This document shows, piece after piece, positions 52,283-61,562 of a stretch of DNA of 64,000 nucleotides. The position numbers and the translations under genes are program-made. Under the pieces are notes generated by a model. That model made no database searches, was not told where the DNA came from, and was given only the letters and a program-made list of their open reading frames with translations. Source of the DNA: Erysipelotrichaceae bacterium (lineage in GTDB: Bacteria > Bacillota_I > Bacilli_A > RFN20 > CAG-826); the NCBI GenBank assembly GCA_015059105.1, contig SVBB01000003.1:62001-126000 (forward strand). The letters run 5' to 3'. Position 1 is the stretch's first letter. Every line of letters starts with the position of its first letter.

Positions 52283-52510
52283 TCATATGTCGACATCAAC
52301 AGTGATAAAACCAGAGACAGAGTCCTGGGAATTAGGACTATATGAAATCGTATAAACATAGTGGTATGTTCCATCTTTTAAGACCGTTAAAACTTGGTCG
52401 TATTTATATTGGAAGCTATATGTTCTATTAGTGATGAGTTCTGGTGATATAGCATAGATGCTTTCAAATACGCCCCAACCAGTGATATTTCTAATTGAAT
52501 AAATCCTCAA
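52283..52510 (-). pseudogene. Fragment of an extracellular-type beta-sandwich protein gene
   Basis: A 75-codon frame whose first start-like codon is a TTG inside the end of the DUF234 ATPase gene. The product is beta-rich and Tyr-rich: NITGWGVFESIYAISPELIT, VLTVLKDGTYHYVYTISYS, GFITVDVDI. It reads like the last Ig-like domain of a surface protein, without start, ribosome site or signal. It is followed by an intrinsic terminator. Best explained as the 3' remnant of a gene whose 5' part was lost when the ATPase gene arrived. Confidence 0.45.
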
Positions 52511-53927
52511 GAGTAATCACCATTTTGTAATCAGACCAATATTCAGTTCTCTTTAGGCCAAATGTAGTTATTAATACTGGGACGATATGACTAGTTTTTT
52601 TATTACTAGCAGCTACTAATCTATCAATCTTATTCATTAAGTTAATATGTGCTTCTGTATTCATTTCGTATTCTTTTTGATAGAACTTCATTTCACATAG
52701 ATTGATGATTTTATCTTTTCTTTCAATTACTAAATCAATTTGACTCCCGTGCTTATTATCTTCTTTTGGCATTAACCATGAAAACTGCATCGTTTGCACT
52801 TGTGAGATGCCTAATCTTTTTTTGATGACATCGAGGTGGTTGTAACAAAGATTTTCAAAAGCTGGTCCTACCCAACTGTTTATCACATTTTCATTAAATA
52901 TATTGTCGCTCAACGATTGTTTATTAGAAATGTGCTTTAAATAGAATAAACAAAATGGGTCGATGACTTTATAACACTTTTCTTTCCCATTTCCTTTATA
53001 AGGAATATATTTAAGAATAAAGTCACTATTTTCAAGAGAAGAAAGGGCTTTTGTAATATATAAGCCATCGCTTATACCAAGTCCTTCAAGTAGTTCTTTT
53101 CTAGTGTAACCACCAGTTCTTTTTGCTAAAAAGTTAACTATGTCCTTAGATGTTTTTTTGTCGGTGAATGAGGCTTCAAATAAATTGTTATATTCAAGAG
53201 ATAACTTAGCGTCTTTCGCTACGAATAATTTATCGATATTTTCGTTAAGCGATAATGAAGGATCGTAATAATTTAAATAATATGGAATACCACTGAAAAC
53301 CATATATATAGAAGCGATGGTGTATAGAGGTAGATTTATTCCTTTAGCAAGGAAAAACTCACGGCATTCGTGGAGTGAAAGTGGCGATAGTCTAATAGAA
53401 TATGTTAGACGGTTATATAATCCCCCGTGTGCGTTAATTAAATTATTAATAATCCAAGAGGATGATGATCCACATACAATGACCATCAAGTTGTTTCTAG
53501 TGCATGCCCAATTGTTCCAAAACCATGAAAAGGCAGCGACAAAACCAGATTTAGGAGTGTCCATCCATGGGAACTCATCTAAAAAAACAACAAGTCTTCC
53601 ATCTTGGTTTTTGCTTTCTAATAACTTGATAAGCCTTAAAAAAGCTTCATTCCAGTCTTTTGGTTGATTCTTATTTATTTCTCCTGCTAATAGGAGTGAA
53701 GAATGGAAAGCTTTTAATTGAGTTTCTAATCTAGAATAATTAGATAATTTAGTTTCTTCAGGAGATAGTCCAGTATGTTTAAAGGCCATATTATTTAAAA
53801 AGAGTTCATTGATAAGGAATGTTTTCCCGACTCTTCTTCTTCCATAAACAGCGACTAATTCACTTTTATCACTATTCATAAGGTCAAGGAATTCTTTTTT
53901 CTCTTTTTCTCTTCCAATAAGACTCAT
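52491..53927 (-). CDS. ATPase_2/DUF234-type ATPase with PD-(D/E)XK-like C-terminus
   Basis: A 478-residue protein of the archaeal-type ATPase group common in gut anaerobes. Walker A is AVYGRRRVGKTFLINELF near residue 31, Walker B LVVFLDEFPWMD near 118, sensor VIVCGSSSSWI. A winged helix follows (YTRKELLEGLGISDGLYITK). The C-terminal DUF234 part has GSQIDLVIERKD, then LCEMKFYQ, the Asp...Glu-x-Lys pattern of a PD-(D/E)XK nuclease fold. Role unknown, possibly in conflict systems. AAGGAGA lies ahead of the ATG. Its upstream region contains two tandem 49-bp repeats, each with a TTGACA; the gene looks like an insertion, since a gene fragment abuts its 3' end. Confidence 0.85.
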   Translation of the reverse strand: MSLIGREKEKKEFLDLMNSDKSELVAVYGRRRVGKTFLINELFLNNMAFKHTGLSPEETKLSNYSRLETQLKAFHSSLLLAGEINKNQPKDWNEAFLRLIKLLESKNQDGRLVVFLDEFPWMDTPKSGFVAAFSWFWNNWACTRNNLMVIVCGSSSSWIINNLINAHGGLYNRLTYSIRLSPLSLHECREFFLAKGINLPLYTIASIYMVFSGIPYYLNYYDPSLSLNENIDKLFVAKDAKLSLEYNNLFEASFTDKKTSKDIVNFLAKRTGGYTRKELLEGLGISDGLYITKALSSLENSDFILKYIPYKGNGKEKCYKVIDPFCLFYLKHISNKQSLSDNIFNENVINSWVGPAFENLCYNHLDVIKKRLGISQVQTMQFSWLMPKEDNKHGSQIDLVIERKDKIINLCEMKFYQKEYEMNTEAHINLMNKIDRLVAASNKKTSHIVPVLITTFGLKRTEYWSDYKMVITLEDLFN

Positions 53928-53966
53928 AGCTTAATCTCCTTTTTTCTTGCAAATATAGTATAACCG

Positions 53967-54015
53967 ATAGTTGTCAAAAAATCGACTAAATTTCTTTATT
54001 ATTTGACTCCGATGA
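53967..54015. repeat. 49-bp direct repeat, copy 1
   Basis: Identical over 49 bases to 54031-54079 (begins ATAGTTGTCAAAAAATCGAC, ends GACTCCGATGA on the plus strand). Read on the minus strand it holds TTTTTTGACA, a possible -35 for the ATPase gene at 53927; 16 bases on is TATTTG. Confidence 0.95.
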
Positions 54016-54030
54016 GGCAAAAGTAGGCTT

Positions 54031-54079
54031 ATAGTTGTCAAAAAATCGACTAAATTTCTTTATTATTTGACTCCGATGA
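54031..54079. repeat. 49-bp direct repeat, copy 2
   Basis: Second identical copy, 64 bases after the first. The 15 bases between the copies (54016-54030) are unrelated. The rest of the gap from 54080 to the MFS terminator shows no gene. Confidence 0.95.
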
Positions 54080-54169
54080 TGTTGCCAAAAACTTGCATTT
54101 TATTAGCAAATGTCTTTTTTAGTTATAGTTTCGATAATGTTTTAGTTTAAGATAATAAATTTTTCATAA

Positions 54170-54202
54170 ATAAAAGTCCCATGATTTTCACATAGGACTG
54201 AT
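54170..54202 (-). terminator. Terminator after the MFS symporter gene
   Basis: On the minus strand AGTCCTATGTG pairs with CATGGGACT (one mismatch or wobble), followed by TTTATTTAT. Related to the hairpin at 52205-52242. Confidence 0.75.
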
Positions 54203-54224
54203 ATTGTTTTTATAAACAATAATT

Positions 54225-56147
54225 CTATTGAAGAGCGCTTGCTCTTTCAGAAAGAGTGGCTTCACGAAGTTTGAGGAATTCTTCTTCAACTTTCTTTTCT
54301 CTTTCTTCTTGTTTAGCTTTCTTGGCTTCAAGTTTAGCTTTGAGTTCTGGAGAAGCAGCAAGTTTATCAGCGAAGGCTTTTTCTTTCGCGTCTTTCTTAG
54401 CTTTTGCAGCAGCTTCTTTCTCTTCTTTGGCTTTTAATTTAATAGCAAGAGCGTCTTGATATTTCTTTTCTTCCGCTTCGAAGGATAAGCCTTGTTTTTC
54501 ACATTTGGCTTTGAGTTCTTTAACGCGTGCTTCTTCCGCTTCTTTATTGGAATTAGCTTCTTCTAAGGCTAAGCGTTCTTCACTAGAGACATAAGGAATA
54601 CCACGTGCTGCACAGACAGCCTTTTGGTCTTCTTCAATGGCTTTGTGGTCGCATTTAGAATATTTTTCAACTCTCATGAAGATGAAGAGTAAAGCGATTA
54701 AGACATAGCAGATTGTTTCCGCGCCGACGAAAATCCAGAGCATTGGAGTTTGCATTGTTTCTGGGTGGTTTGGATCGTAATTAGAGATTTGTAAGATTAA
54801 GTTTAAGATACCAGTGGCAATACCTGTCATACCCGCCATAATGGCACCGTAGATAGTCATTGATAAACCATCAGTGCGTTTGCCGTATAAAGCTTCTTGG
54901 TGATCCATGACGTCACCTAATAAGGCAATAGAGAGATACATTGCAGGAGTAGTGCCTAAGGCTTTCACTGCAAAGGAAACGATAGAGATGGCGAATTGAC
55001 TATTTTCTGGAACGAATGGAACGAGAAGTCCAATGCCACCTCCGATGATGGAGAGGATAGCACCTAAGATGATGGCTTTACCTTTACCAATCTTATTAGA
55101 GAGTGGCCAAGCGATAACCATACCTAAGGCAGTTGGAATCGCACCGACAATTGCTAAAGTACCAGAGAAGGCACCACCGTTAGCTGTGCTATATGTGCCA
55201 TCTGCTCCTTTAAACCATGATGTACAGAAATAGAGTTGCGAAACGTTCTTCATCATACCACCGAGTTGATAGAGGAAGAAGAAGACGATAATGATGAGCC
55301 AGAATTTATCTTTACGGCAGATTTTCCATTGCTCTTTAGTAGTGATGGATTTTTGTTCACCTTGTTCACTGTTATCTCTACTCGCGAGAGCGAATCTTTC
55401 TTCAGTGACCCTTTCTCTAGTGAAATAATATTCGATAATTGCACCAACAGCAGTGATGGCGATTAAGACGATAGAGAATACTTTAAAGGCGTTATAAGAT
55501 GCCGCAGTATCAATGACACCACCCTTATCGACGAATAAGAAGCCGAGGAAGAATGGAACGATCATCGTACATAAACCGATGGAGGCTAAGTTACAGGCGT
55601 TAGATAATGTGGCAAGTAAGGAACGATCTTTTCCGTTACGTGTGGATAAGTTAACTAACGAACTATGTGGTGTGAAGTATAGTGGGTAAGCGACTGCAAA
55701 CCATAAGTTATAACCAACAGCTAGAAGAACACAGGCTAAGACTTGTGTGCCGGAATCACTAGTGGCACTGGCAAGTGGAGTGACGATGAATAACATCACT
55801 AAAGCGATTAAACTTGCAGGTAATGAGAATAGGATTAATGGTCTAGCTTTACCAGCTTTGAATTTGCTCTTATCCATAAGTTTACCAACGACGATGTTTC
55901 CAATGACGACTAAAATGACGGAAACAACTGGTAATAATGTGTTGAATAAAGCAGCCCAGGCCGTGATCCCAAAAATATCAGTGAGATATTTGTTGAGATA
56001 GCTCGCGAGGAAGGCATTTGCGATCAACGCAAGGGTTGGTCCAGCGAAATATCCGAGGATCCCTTCTGGGAATAGTTTAGGCTTCGCAGATTTGACTTTT
56101 GATGACAATAATGGTGAGTCAAATATGCTCTTTTTAGATTTTGACAT
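54225..56147 (-). CDS. GPH-family (MelB-like) sugar:cation symporter with long charged tail
   Basis: A 640-residue protein. Residues about 25-495 form 12 transmembrane segments of the glycoside-pentoside-hexuronide group (NKYLTDIFGITAWAALF, VVGKLMDKSKFKAGKARPLI, GKRTDGLSMTIYGAIM). From about residue 500 there is a cytoplasmic, Lys/Glu/Ala-rich predicted coiled coil of about 140 residues, in which the pattern C-x3-Gly-(I/L) ... EE(R/K) recurs (CAARGIPYVSSEER, CEKQGLSFEAEEKK). AAAGGAG precedes the ATG, 18 bases after the GH3 stop. It probably imports the beta-glucoside hydrolysed by that GH3. Confidence 0.88.
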   Translation of the reverse strand: MSKSKKSIFDSPLLSSKVKSAKPKLFPEGILGYFAGPTLALIANAFLASYLNKYLTDIFGITAWAALFNTLLPVVSVILVVIGNIVVGKLMDKSKFKAGKARPLILFSLPASLIALVMLFIVTPLASATSDSGTQVLACVLLAVGYNLWFAVAYPLYFTPHSSLVNLSTRNGKDRSLLATLSNACNLASIGLCTMIVPFFLGFLFVDKGGVIDTAASYNAFKVFSIVLIAITAVGAIIEYYFTRERVTEERFALASRDNSEQGEQKSITTKEQWKICRKDKFWLIIIVFFFLYQLGGMMKNVSQLYFCTSWFKGADGTYSTANGGAFSGTLAIVGAIPTALGMVIAWPLSNKIGKGKAIILGAILSIIGGGIGLLVPFVPENSQFAISIVSFAVKALGTTPAMYLSIALLGDVMDHQEALYGKRTDGLSMTIYGAIMAGMTGIATGILNLILQISNYDPNHPETMQTPMLWIFVGAETICYVLIALLFIFMRVEKYSKCDHKAIEEDQKAVCAARGIPYVSSEERLALEEANSNKEAEEARVKELKAKCEKQGLSFEAEEKKYQDALAIKLKAKEEKEAAAKAKKDAKEKAFADKLAASPELKAKLEAKKAKQEEREKKVEEEFLKLREATLSERASALQ

Positions 56148-56165
56148 AAAATTTACTCCTTTCTT

Positions 56166-58619
56166 TTATGCTTGTTTTGCAGCCTTTTTTGCTAATTTTC
56201 TTTCTTTTTTAAGTTTTTTACCTTCTAAACGGAATTTATGTAATCCTTTGAAGAAGTGACCGTTGAACATCATGATGAGACCATCGAGTTGTTCCCAGTG
56301 AATCGCTCCTCCAGTCATTCTAGAAAGACCTCTCATCGGTTGATGATAGACACCCATGATAAGTGTATTCGCAGTCTTAGGATTTGTTTTCTTTAAGAAT
56401 TTGATCGCTGTTCTAATCACCCAGCCAAAGACTCTTCCGGACCAACCTTGTGCCCAGCGGAGTTGTTGAACTGTCGTATAGTAGTTGACGACGATTCTCT
56501 TCTTTCGATGGAATTTGAGTTTTCCTTCTGGGATATCTCTTCCTAAGACATAGGCGAATTCTTTATCAGGGACATCAGTGACTTTACCAGAGAAATATGA
56601 TGGGCATAATTTCTCTTCATATGGAAGAACATTCGTGGTTCCCTTCATATGATGTCTTTCTCTAAGCCAAATGTCTTTAGAAGAACCACCGATAGAGATA
56701 TCGTAATCACCTTCTTCAATCTCCCATTTGTTAGTGGCGACATTGAAGTATCTAAATGAATAATCATCGAATGGGATGAAGACTTCTTTTTCTTCTCCTG
56801 GTTCGAGTTCGACTTTTATAAATCCTTTTAATTCTTTATACGCGCGGAAGACTTTTGATTTCTTCAGCCCGATATACATCTGAGCGACTTCTTTACCTTT
56901 GACCTTACCGATGTTTTTGATTTTGAAGGAAGCACCTTTATCAGATAAGACTAAATCTGCATAGGCGAATTCGGTGTAAGATAAGCCGTATCCAAATGGA
57001 TAAAGGACATCGGTGTTCGTCTTTTCATAATAACGATATCCGACATAGATGGATTCTCGATATTCCGCAGTGTTTTCGTTTTTATGGAAATAGTTATATG
57101 CTGGATAATTCTTATAGAAGAATGGATATGACTCAGAGAGTTTACCAGATGGGTTGACTTTGCCAGTTAAGACATTGACAATCGCATTCGCGGAAGCTTG
57201 TCCAGTTAAGTGGCAGTGGATTAAGCCGTCTACTCTCTTCGCGAATGGTAGTTCTACGGCAGAACCAGTGAATAAGCAGACGACGATTGGTTTATCGAGT
57301 TTGAAAAGTTCATCTAATAAACGGAGTTGGTTATTAGGAAGCTTCATATTGACTCTATCAATACCTTCCGCTTCAGAGAGTTCATCAAGTCCTAAGAAAG
57401 CGACGATAACATCAGCGTCAGAAGCGAGTTTAACCGCGCGGGCCGCTCTGCCTTTGGACCATTTTCCGTTGAGGTGGAAACCTGGTTCATAACCGATGAA
57501 ATTGATATCAGGGTTTTCGTTTAATAAATCGACGACCTTATCAAGTCTCGTTGGATTAACTAAAGAAGAACCCGCACCTTGATAACGTGGTTTTTCGATG
57601 AATTTACCGATGAAAGCAATTTTCTTTTCTTTTGAGAGCGGTAAGACCCCATTATTTTCAAGAAGGACGATACATTCTTCCGCGGCTTTTTGGGCTAATT
57701 TATGATTTTCTTCTTCGTTAAATGTGACTGAGCTTTCTTTTAAATTCTTATCAGTTCTTAACGCGAGGTCGATGACGCGGTCAACACAGTCATCGAGGAT
57801 GGATTCATCTAAAACACCGTCTCTGATTGCTTTGATGATTTCTCGATCAGTATCGCCATCATTAAATGGCATTTCGAGTTCATTATTGGCGAGAAGACCT
57901 TTGATACGGTCATCTTCTCCGCCCCAGTCGGAGACCATCACCCCGTCATATTTCCATTCGTTTCTTAAAATGGCATTACAGATGTGTTGGTTTTGGTTGG
58001 AATAATCGCCGTTAACAAGGTTATAAGAGGACATGATTGTCCATGGTTTACCTTCTTTAATTGCGATTTCAAAGTTTGTTAAATATATTTCACGTAAGGC
58101 TCTTTCATCGACGACAGAGTCAACGTTCATTCTTCTAAGTTCTTGTGAGTTACAGGCAAAATGTTTAACACAGGCTGAAACACCTTGAGATTGAATACCT
58201 TGAACGTATTGGGCAGCCATTTTACCTGCTAAATATGGATCTTCAGAGAAATATTCAAAGTTACGTCCACATAATGGGTTACGCTTGATATTGATACCAG
58301 GTCCTAATAAGACGTGAACTTTTTCATATATCGCTTCTTTACCAAGGGCTTCACCTATCTCTTTTCCAAGTTCTAAGTTCCAGGAAGAGGCTACCGCAGA
58401 AGCAGTAGGGAAGCAAGTTGCTTTAAATGATTCATTAAGTCCGAGGTTATCGGCAGCGGCTTGTTGTTTTCTTAAACCGTGTGGACCATCAGATAAGAAT
58501 ATAGATGGGATACCGAGGCGATCGATGTTCTCGGTTTGCCAGAAGTCTTTCCCACTCATGAGGGAAGCCTTTTCTTGAAGCGTTAATTGGTCGATGATGT
58601 CTTGGTGTTTTCTGTTCAT
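56166..58619 (-). CDS. GH3 beta-glucosidase, classical domain order, cytoplasmic
   Basis: An 817-residue protein without a signal peptide. The catalytic barrel comes first (IFLSDGPHGLRK, CGRNFEYFSEDPYLAGK, VKHFACNSQELRRMNVDS) with the nucleophile Asp in GVMVSDWGGEDD near 230. The C-terminal alpha/beta sandwich follows (ENNGVLPLSKEKKIAFIG), then the Fn3-like domain (LVLSDKGASFKIKNIGKVKG). The last 110 residues are a helical, basic extension seen in related GH3s of gut Bacillota. The ATG overlaps the stop of the glycosyltransferase gene by one base (TAATG). It should hydrolyse imported beta-glucosides. Confidence 0.93.
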   Translation of the reverse strand: MNRKHQDIIDQLTLQEKASLMSGKDFWQTENIDRLGIPSIFLSDGPHGLRKQQAAADNLGLNESFKATCFPTASAVASSWNLELGKEIGEALGKEAIYEKVHVLLGPGINIKRNPLCGRNFEYFSEDPYLAGKMAAQYVQGIQSQGVSACVKHFACNSQELRRMNVDSVVDERALREIYLTNFEIAIKEGKPWTIMSSYNLVNGDYSNQNQHICNAILRNEWKYDGVMVSDWGGEDDRIKGLLANNELEMPFNDGDTDREIIKAIRDGVLDESILDDCVDRVIDLALRTDKNLKESSVTFNEEENHKLAQKAAEECIVLLENNGVLPLSKEKKIAFIGKFIEKPRYQGAGSSLVNPTRLDKVVDLLNENPDINFIGYEPGFHLNGKWSKGRAARAVKLASDADVIVAFLGLDELSEAEGIDRVNMKLPNNQLRLLDELFKLDKPIVVCLFTGSAVELPFAKRVDGLIHCHLTGQASANAIVNVLTGKVNPSGKLSESYPFFYKNYPAYNYFHKNENTAEYRESIYVGYRYYEKTNTDVLYPFGYGLSYTEFAYADLVLSDKGASFKIKNIGKVKGKEVAQMYIGLKKSKVFRAYKELKGFIKVELEPGEEKEVFIPFDDYSFRYFNVATNKWEIEEGDYDISIGGSSKDIWLRERHHMKGTTNVLPYEEKLCPSYFSGKVTDVPDKEFAYVLGRDIPEGKLKFHRKKRIVVNYYTTVQQLRWAQGWSGRVFGWVIRTAIKFLKKTNPKTANTLIMGVYHQPMRGLSRMTGGAIHWEQLDGLIMMFNGHFFKGLHKFRLEGKKLKKERKLAKKAAKQA

Positions 58620-59665
58620 TATTTCCAGCCCTTTCTTTTTGCAAATATTTTATAGCCAATGATGGTCATGAGATGCCTGATGCACGGTATTTGTAACCAT
58701 AATAACCAAGATGGTGAATGGTGTTTCCAAATGCGATACATTTCAGGATTACTCTCTTTAAAGTATTTATATAAATCCTTATATTGAAGATGTCTTTCTT
58801 TGCCTTTTCCTATATAGGTGTAGAAATAGACGAGAACTGACATCTTGAATAGCTCATGACGGATATGCCATTTAAGCGGTTTACTCATTGCGTTATATTC
58901 ATCGATATTGATGTGATCGATAACGGCTTTTTTGACGCGATATTGATGGTCATATTTCTTCGCCATATTCTCTAAAGAGATGGATTGACCTTTTCTACCC
59001 ACTGTGTACTTATAAATTCCTTTGTCTAAGTAATAGAGGGTCTTCGTGTTCTTGATGACATAGAAGAGGTATTGGTTATCCTCATAGAACGTTTTCTCTA
59101 ATAAAGGAATATTGATTTCTTTTAATAGAGCAGTTCTTACATATGTCATATGAATCATGAAGAAGTCACTGATGCCAACGCGTGGAAGTCCTTCCCAAGT
59201 GACGACATCTTCAATTTTCTTCATATGTCTTTTAAAGGAGATGACAGCTTGTGGAACATTATCATCTTCTTCATAAAAAGAACCATAATCAGCAAGATAT
59301 AAGTCTGGGTTATTTCCTTTTTCGTTTTGGACTTTGATGACATCTAATAAATGGATCAATCCTTCTTTATCGAGAAGGTCATCGCTGTCGAGAATCTTAA
59401 AATATAATCCTTGGGCGAGTTTGATACCAACATTGATACCAGAGCCATGGCCAGCATTCTCTTTATCAACCACTCGGACGAATGGATGCTTATCCGCGAA
59501 CTCATGAGCGATCTCTGAAGTCCTATCAGTTGAGCCATCGTTGACGACGATGACATCGAGTTCATCATCTCGACCCACGAGAAGAGAATCCAAGCATTGT
59601 TGAATATAACTTTCGGAGTTGAATGATGGGATGACAATAGATAGAAATTTCATTGACGAATTCAT
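58619..59665 (-). CDS. Family 2 glycosyltransferase
   Basis: A 348-residue GT2 enzyme with the GT-A fold signature LSIVIPSFNSESYIQQCLDS, VIVVNDGSTDRTSEI and the metal-binding ILDSDDLLDKEG. A second start at ATG 59653 is possible; no strong ribosome site marks either. It is the first gene of a unit with GH3 and the symporter. A GT beside catabolic genes is odd and suggests a surface-glycan role. The acceptor is unknown. Confidence 0.88.
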   Translation of the reverse strand: MNSSMKFLSIVIPSFNSESYIQQCLDSLLVGRDDELDVIVVNDGSTDRTSEIAHEFADKHPFVRVVDKENAGHGSGINVGIKLAQGLYFKILDSDDLLDKEGLIHLLDVIKVQNEKGNNPDLYLADYGSFYEEDDNVPQAVISFKRHMKKIEDVVTWEGLPRVGISDFFMIHMTYVRTALLKEINIPLLEKTFYEDNQYLFYVIKNTKTLYYLDKGIYKYTVGRKGQSISLENMAKKYDHQYRVKKAVIDHINIDEYNAMSKPLKWHIRHELFKMSVLVYFYTYIGKGKERHLQYKDLYKYFKESNPEMYRIWKHHSPSWLLWLQIPCIRHLMTIIGYKIFAKRKGWK

Positions 59666-60073
59666 TGTAATACTTCTTTCTAAAGAAAAATGGAAATTAG
59701 CATATATTGTTTTTAATTTGGCATAGATTGCATTTTAACCAGCAAATTAAAGGGCTATTTATACGCTTTCAACATAACTATCTTACAAGAAAAAAACATA
59801 TAAAAAAACATTTAAAATTTTTAAAGGTCAAATATTTAATTCTTATATATATGATAATTAATTATCAAATAGACAAAACTACAAAGGACAAAATAAGTTA
59901 ATTAATAAATTGAAAAACACCCCTAAAAATCAACATTATTGACCCTCAATCTCTATAATTAGTTATTAGAGATTAATTATATAAAATGAGGGTGTTTTCT
60001 CCCTTTTTTCCATCACTAAAATTTTAATGTCGATTTTGGCATCAATTCTTGCGTTTAACTTACAAAAATATTT
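59666..60073. other. Very A/T-rich intergenic region with nested inverted repeats
   Basis: No gene is seen in these 408 bases. Between 59911 and 60003, AAAACACCC pairs with GGGTGTTTT, while CCCTCA pairs with TGAGGG and AATCTCTA with TAGAGATT inside. The outer and inner pairings share the same G-rich arm and exclude each other. Read on the minus strand this follows the SGNH-like gene and could be its terminator (GGGGTGTTTTTC). The rest, 59700-59900, is low-complexity A/T and may hold the promoter of the GT2 operon. Confidence 0.45.
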
Positions 60074-61165
60074 TTATGAAATTTCTTTAATTGAGGCAGA
60101 ATATTTCGCCCAGTTGTAGCTCGTTTGATAAGCGGATAGGTTGTCTTTGCTAACATAGATAGAGGCGGATGAACCGTCTAGTAAATGATCGCCCACTCCA
60201 ATGGAATTTGGCTTATCGTTTTTGATGATGAGGTGGGTGAGACTACTACCCGAGAAACTATTATCATATAGGAGTCTGATATTATCCTGGATAGTGATTT
60301 CTTTAACATTTTTATTTTGGAAAACATCAGGGTTAAAGGCTGCAATCACTTTATTGTTATATCGATATGGAATAGTGATTTTTTCGTCTTCCTTAATTAG
60401 TTTAGTGATGATCACTTCATCGTCTTTTTCTGAATATTCGAAATACTCTAGATAAGTATTGTCCCCATCTTTACCGGTATCAGGATTGATTAAAGGAGGT
60501 TTATCAACATCTGGTATATCGGTAGGGGAAGTGATATCTAAAGACATCTTGATATCGTTGATCAACCCTTTGCTCCACATGATAACTCCTGATGAATTGA
60601 GGTGATAGTTTGTGTCATAGAACCATTCTTTTTCTTTCACCGCGTTATATGGGTTACCCAATATTTCAAAGTTTAATTTGTTGTGTAGATAGTTATAGAA
60701 AGTTGTGAGGTCATCTTGATAGTTAATAGCGGCTTCATTCATTGGAGAGAAGCGGTAATACATTGTTGCGCCTTTTTCTTTCACCGCATTAGAAAATTCA
60801 TTCATCTTATCGATAAAAGTAGTTTCGATGATTGAGGTATCGATGCTTATTGGGTTATTGTTATCCACTCCGTCAAGCATGATATTGCCTTCTCTATTCA
60901 CTTTGATATCTCCGTATTCGTTGAAGGAAGATGCGGCATAGATATCTTTTGGAGTGGGGATAATTCCTTTAGAGATATAGGAAATCTTTTCCCCGTTAAA
61001 AGAGGGGATAGAAGCGATCATGCTTTGCTTCATATGATAATCGAGCTTAAAGAACATATTTTTGTTCTGCTCTAATGCTTTATGCGTTTCTAGTGAGTTA
61101 TAGTACATCGATAATGTTTGGGATGATATTTCGGGAGAGAGTATGACGATATCATCTTTTTTAAT
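60074..61165 (-). pseudogene. 5'-truncated SGNH-like protein with a C-terminal leucine-rich-like part
   Basis: The frame reads convincingly from about 61165 (KKDDIVILSPEISSQTLSMY) down to the stop at 60074. WFYDTNYHLNSSGVIMWSKG carries the Asp-x-x-His pattern of SGNH esterases, as in alginate or peptidoglycan acetyl-handling proteins. The last 100 residues resemble a BspA-type LRR unit (VIAAFNPDVFQNKNVKEITI). Upstream of 61165 the frame stays open to 61324, but those codons are antisense to a membrane-protein gene, so the real N-terminus is missing. It could be a live fusion but is more likely broken. Confidence 0.6.
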
Positions 61166-61511
61166 GCTATACCTCGCTGGTAAAAGCTTTAGCGCTTTAC
61201 CACTCGTCTTCGCCCTTATTGGTGCATTAGTGATTGTGTGTGCAGCGTTTGTTGAATACAAATTCCCAAAAGTTGGACCTTTCATCTCCATTTTAGCGGG
61301 CGCTTCACTAACTGCTTCTTTCATCCTCGCAATCAGCGATAGAGTGAACTTCTTAGGCGATGCTTTAATCCCAATGGATTATCCAGCAGAATTCTATTCC
61401 GCGATTGGCGCGACTATCACTTGCTTCGTCTTTATCGGCGTGGCAATCATCTTACTCGCTGTCAGTTATTTCATTCCTGAGATTAAACTCGTCAAAGAAA
61501 AAGCGGAATAA
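61166..61511 (+). pseudogene. 5'-truncated membrane protein, head to head with the SGNH-like gene
   Basis: The plus-strand frame gives a clean C-terminal half of a membrane protein with three hydrophobic segments: SALPLVFALIGALVIVCAAF, GPFISILAGASLTASFIL and ATITCFVFIGVAIILLAVSY, ending IPEIKLVKEKAE. No ribosome site or convincing start is present, and the upstream bases belong to the opposite-strand gene. It keeps its own terminator at 61536. The family is not recognised. Confidence 0.5.
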
Positions 61512-61535
61512 GAGATATTATTCAAACTCATATTG

Positions 61536-61561
61536 GGGTGGTGTTAATCATCACCCTTTTA
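61536..61561 (+). terminator. Terminator of the truncated membrane-protein gene
   Basis: GGGTGGTG (61536-61543) pairs with CATCACCC (61549-61556) around TTAAT, followed by TTTTATTT. Confidence 0.8.
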
Positions 61562-61562
61562 T

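Noticed and set aside
53967-54079. CRISPR-like array from the identical 49-bp repeats
   Set aside because: There are only two copies, a 15-base spacer, and no cas gene. It is a simple tandem duplication in a promoter region.
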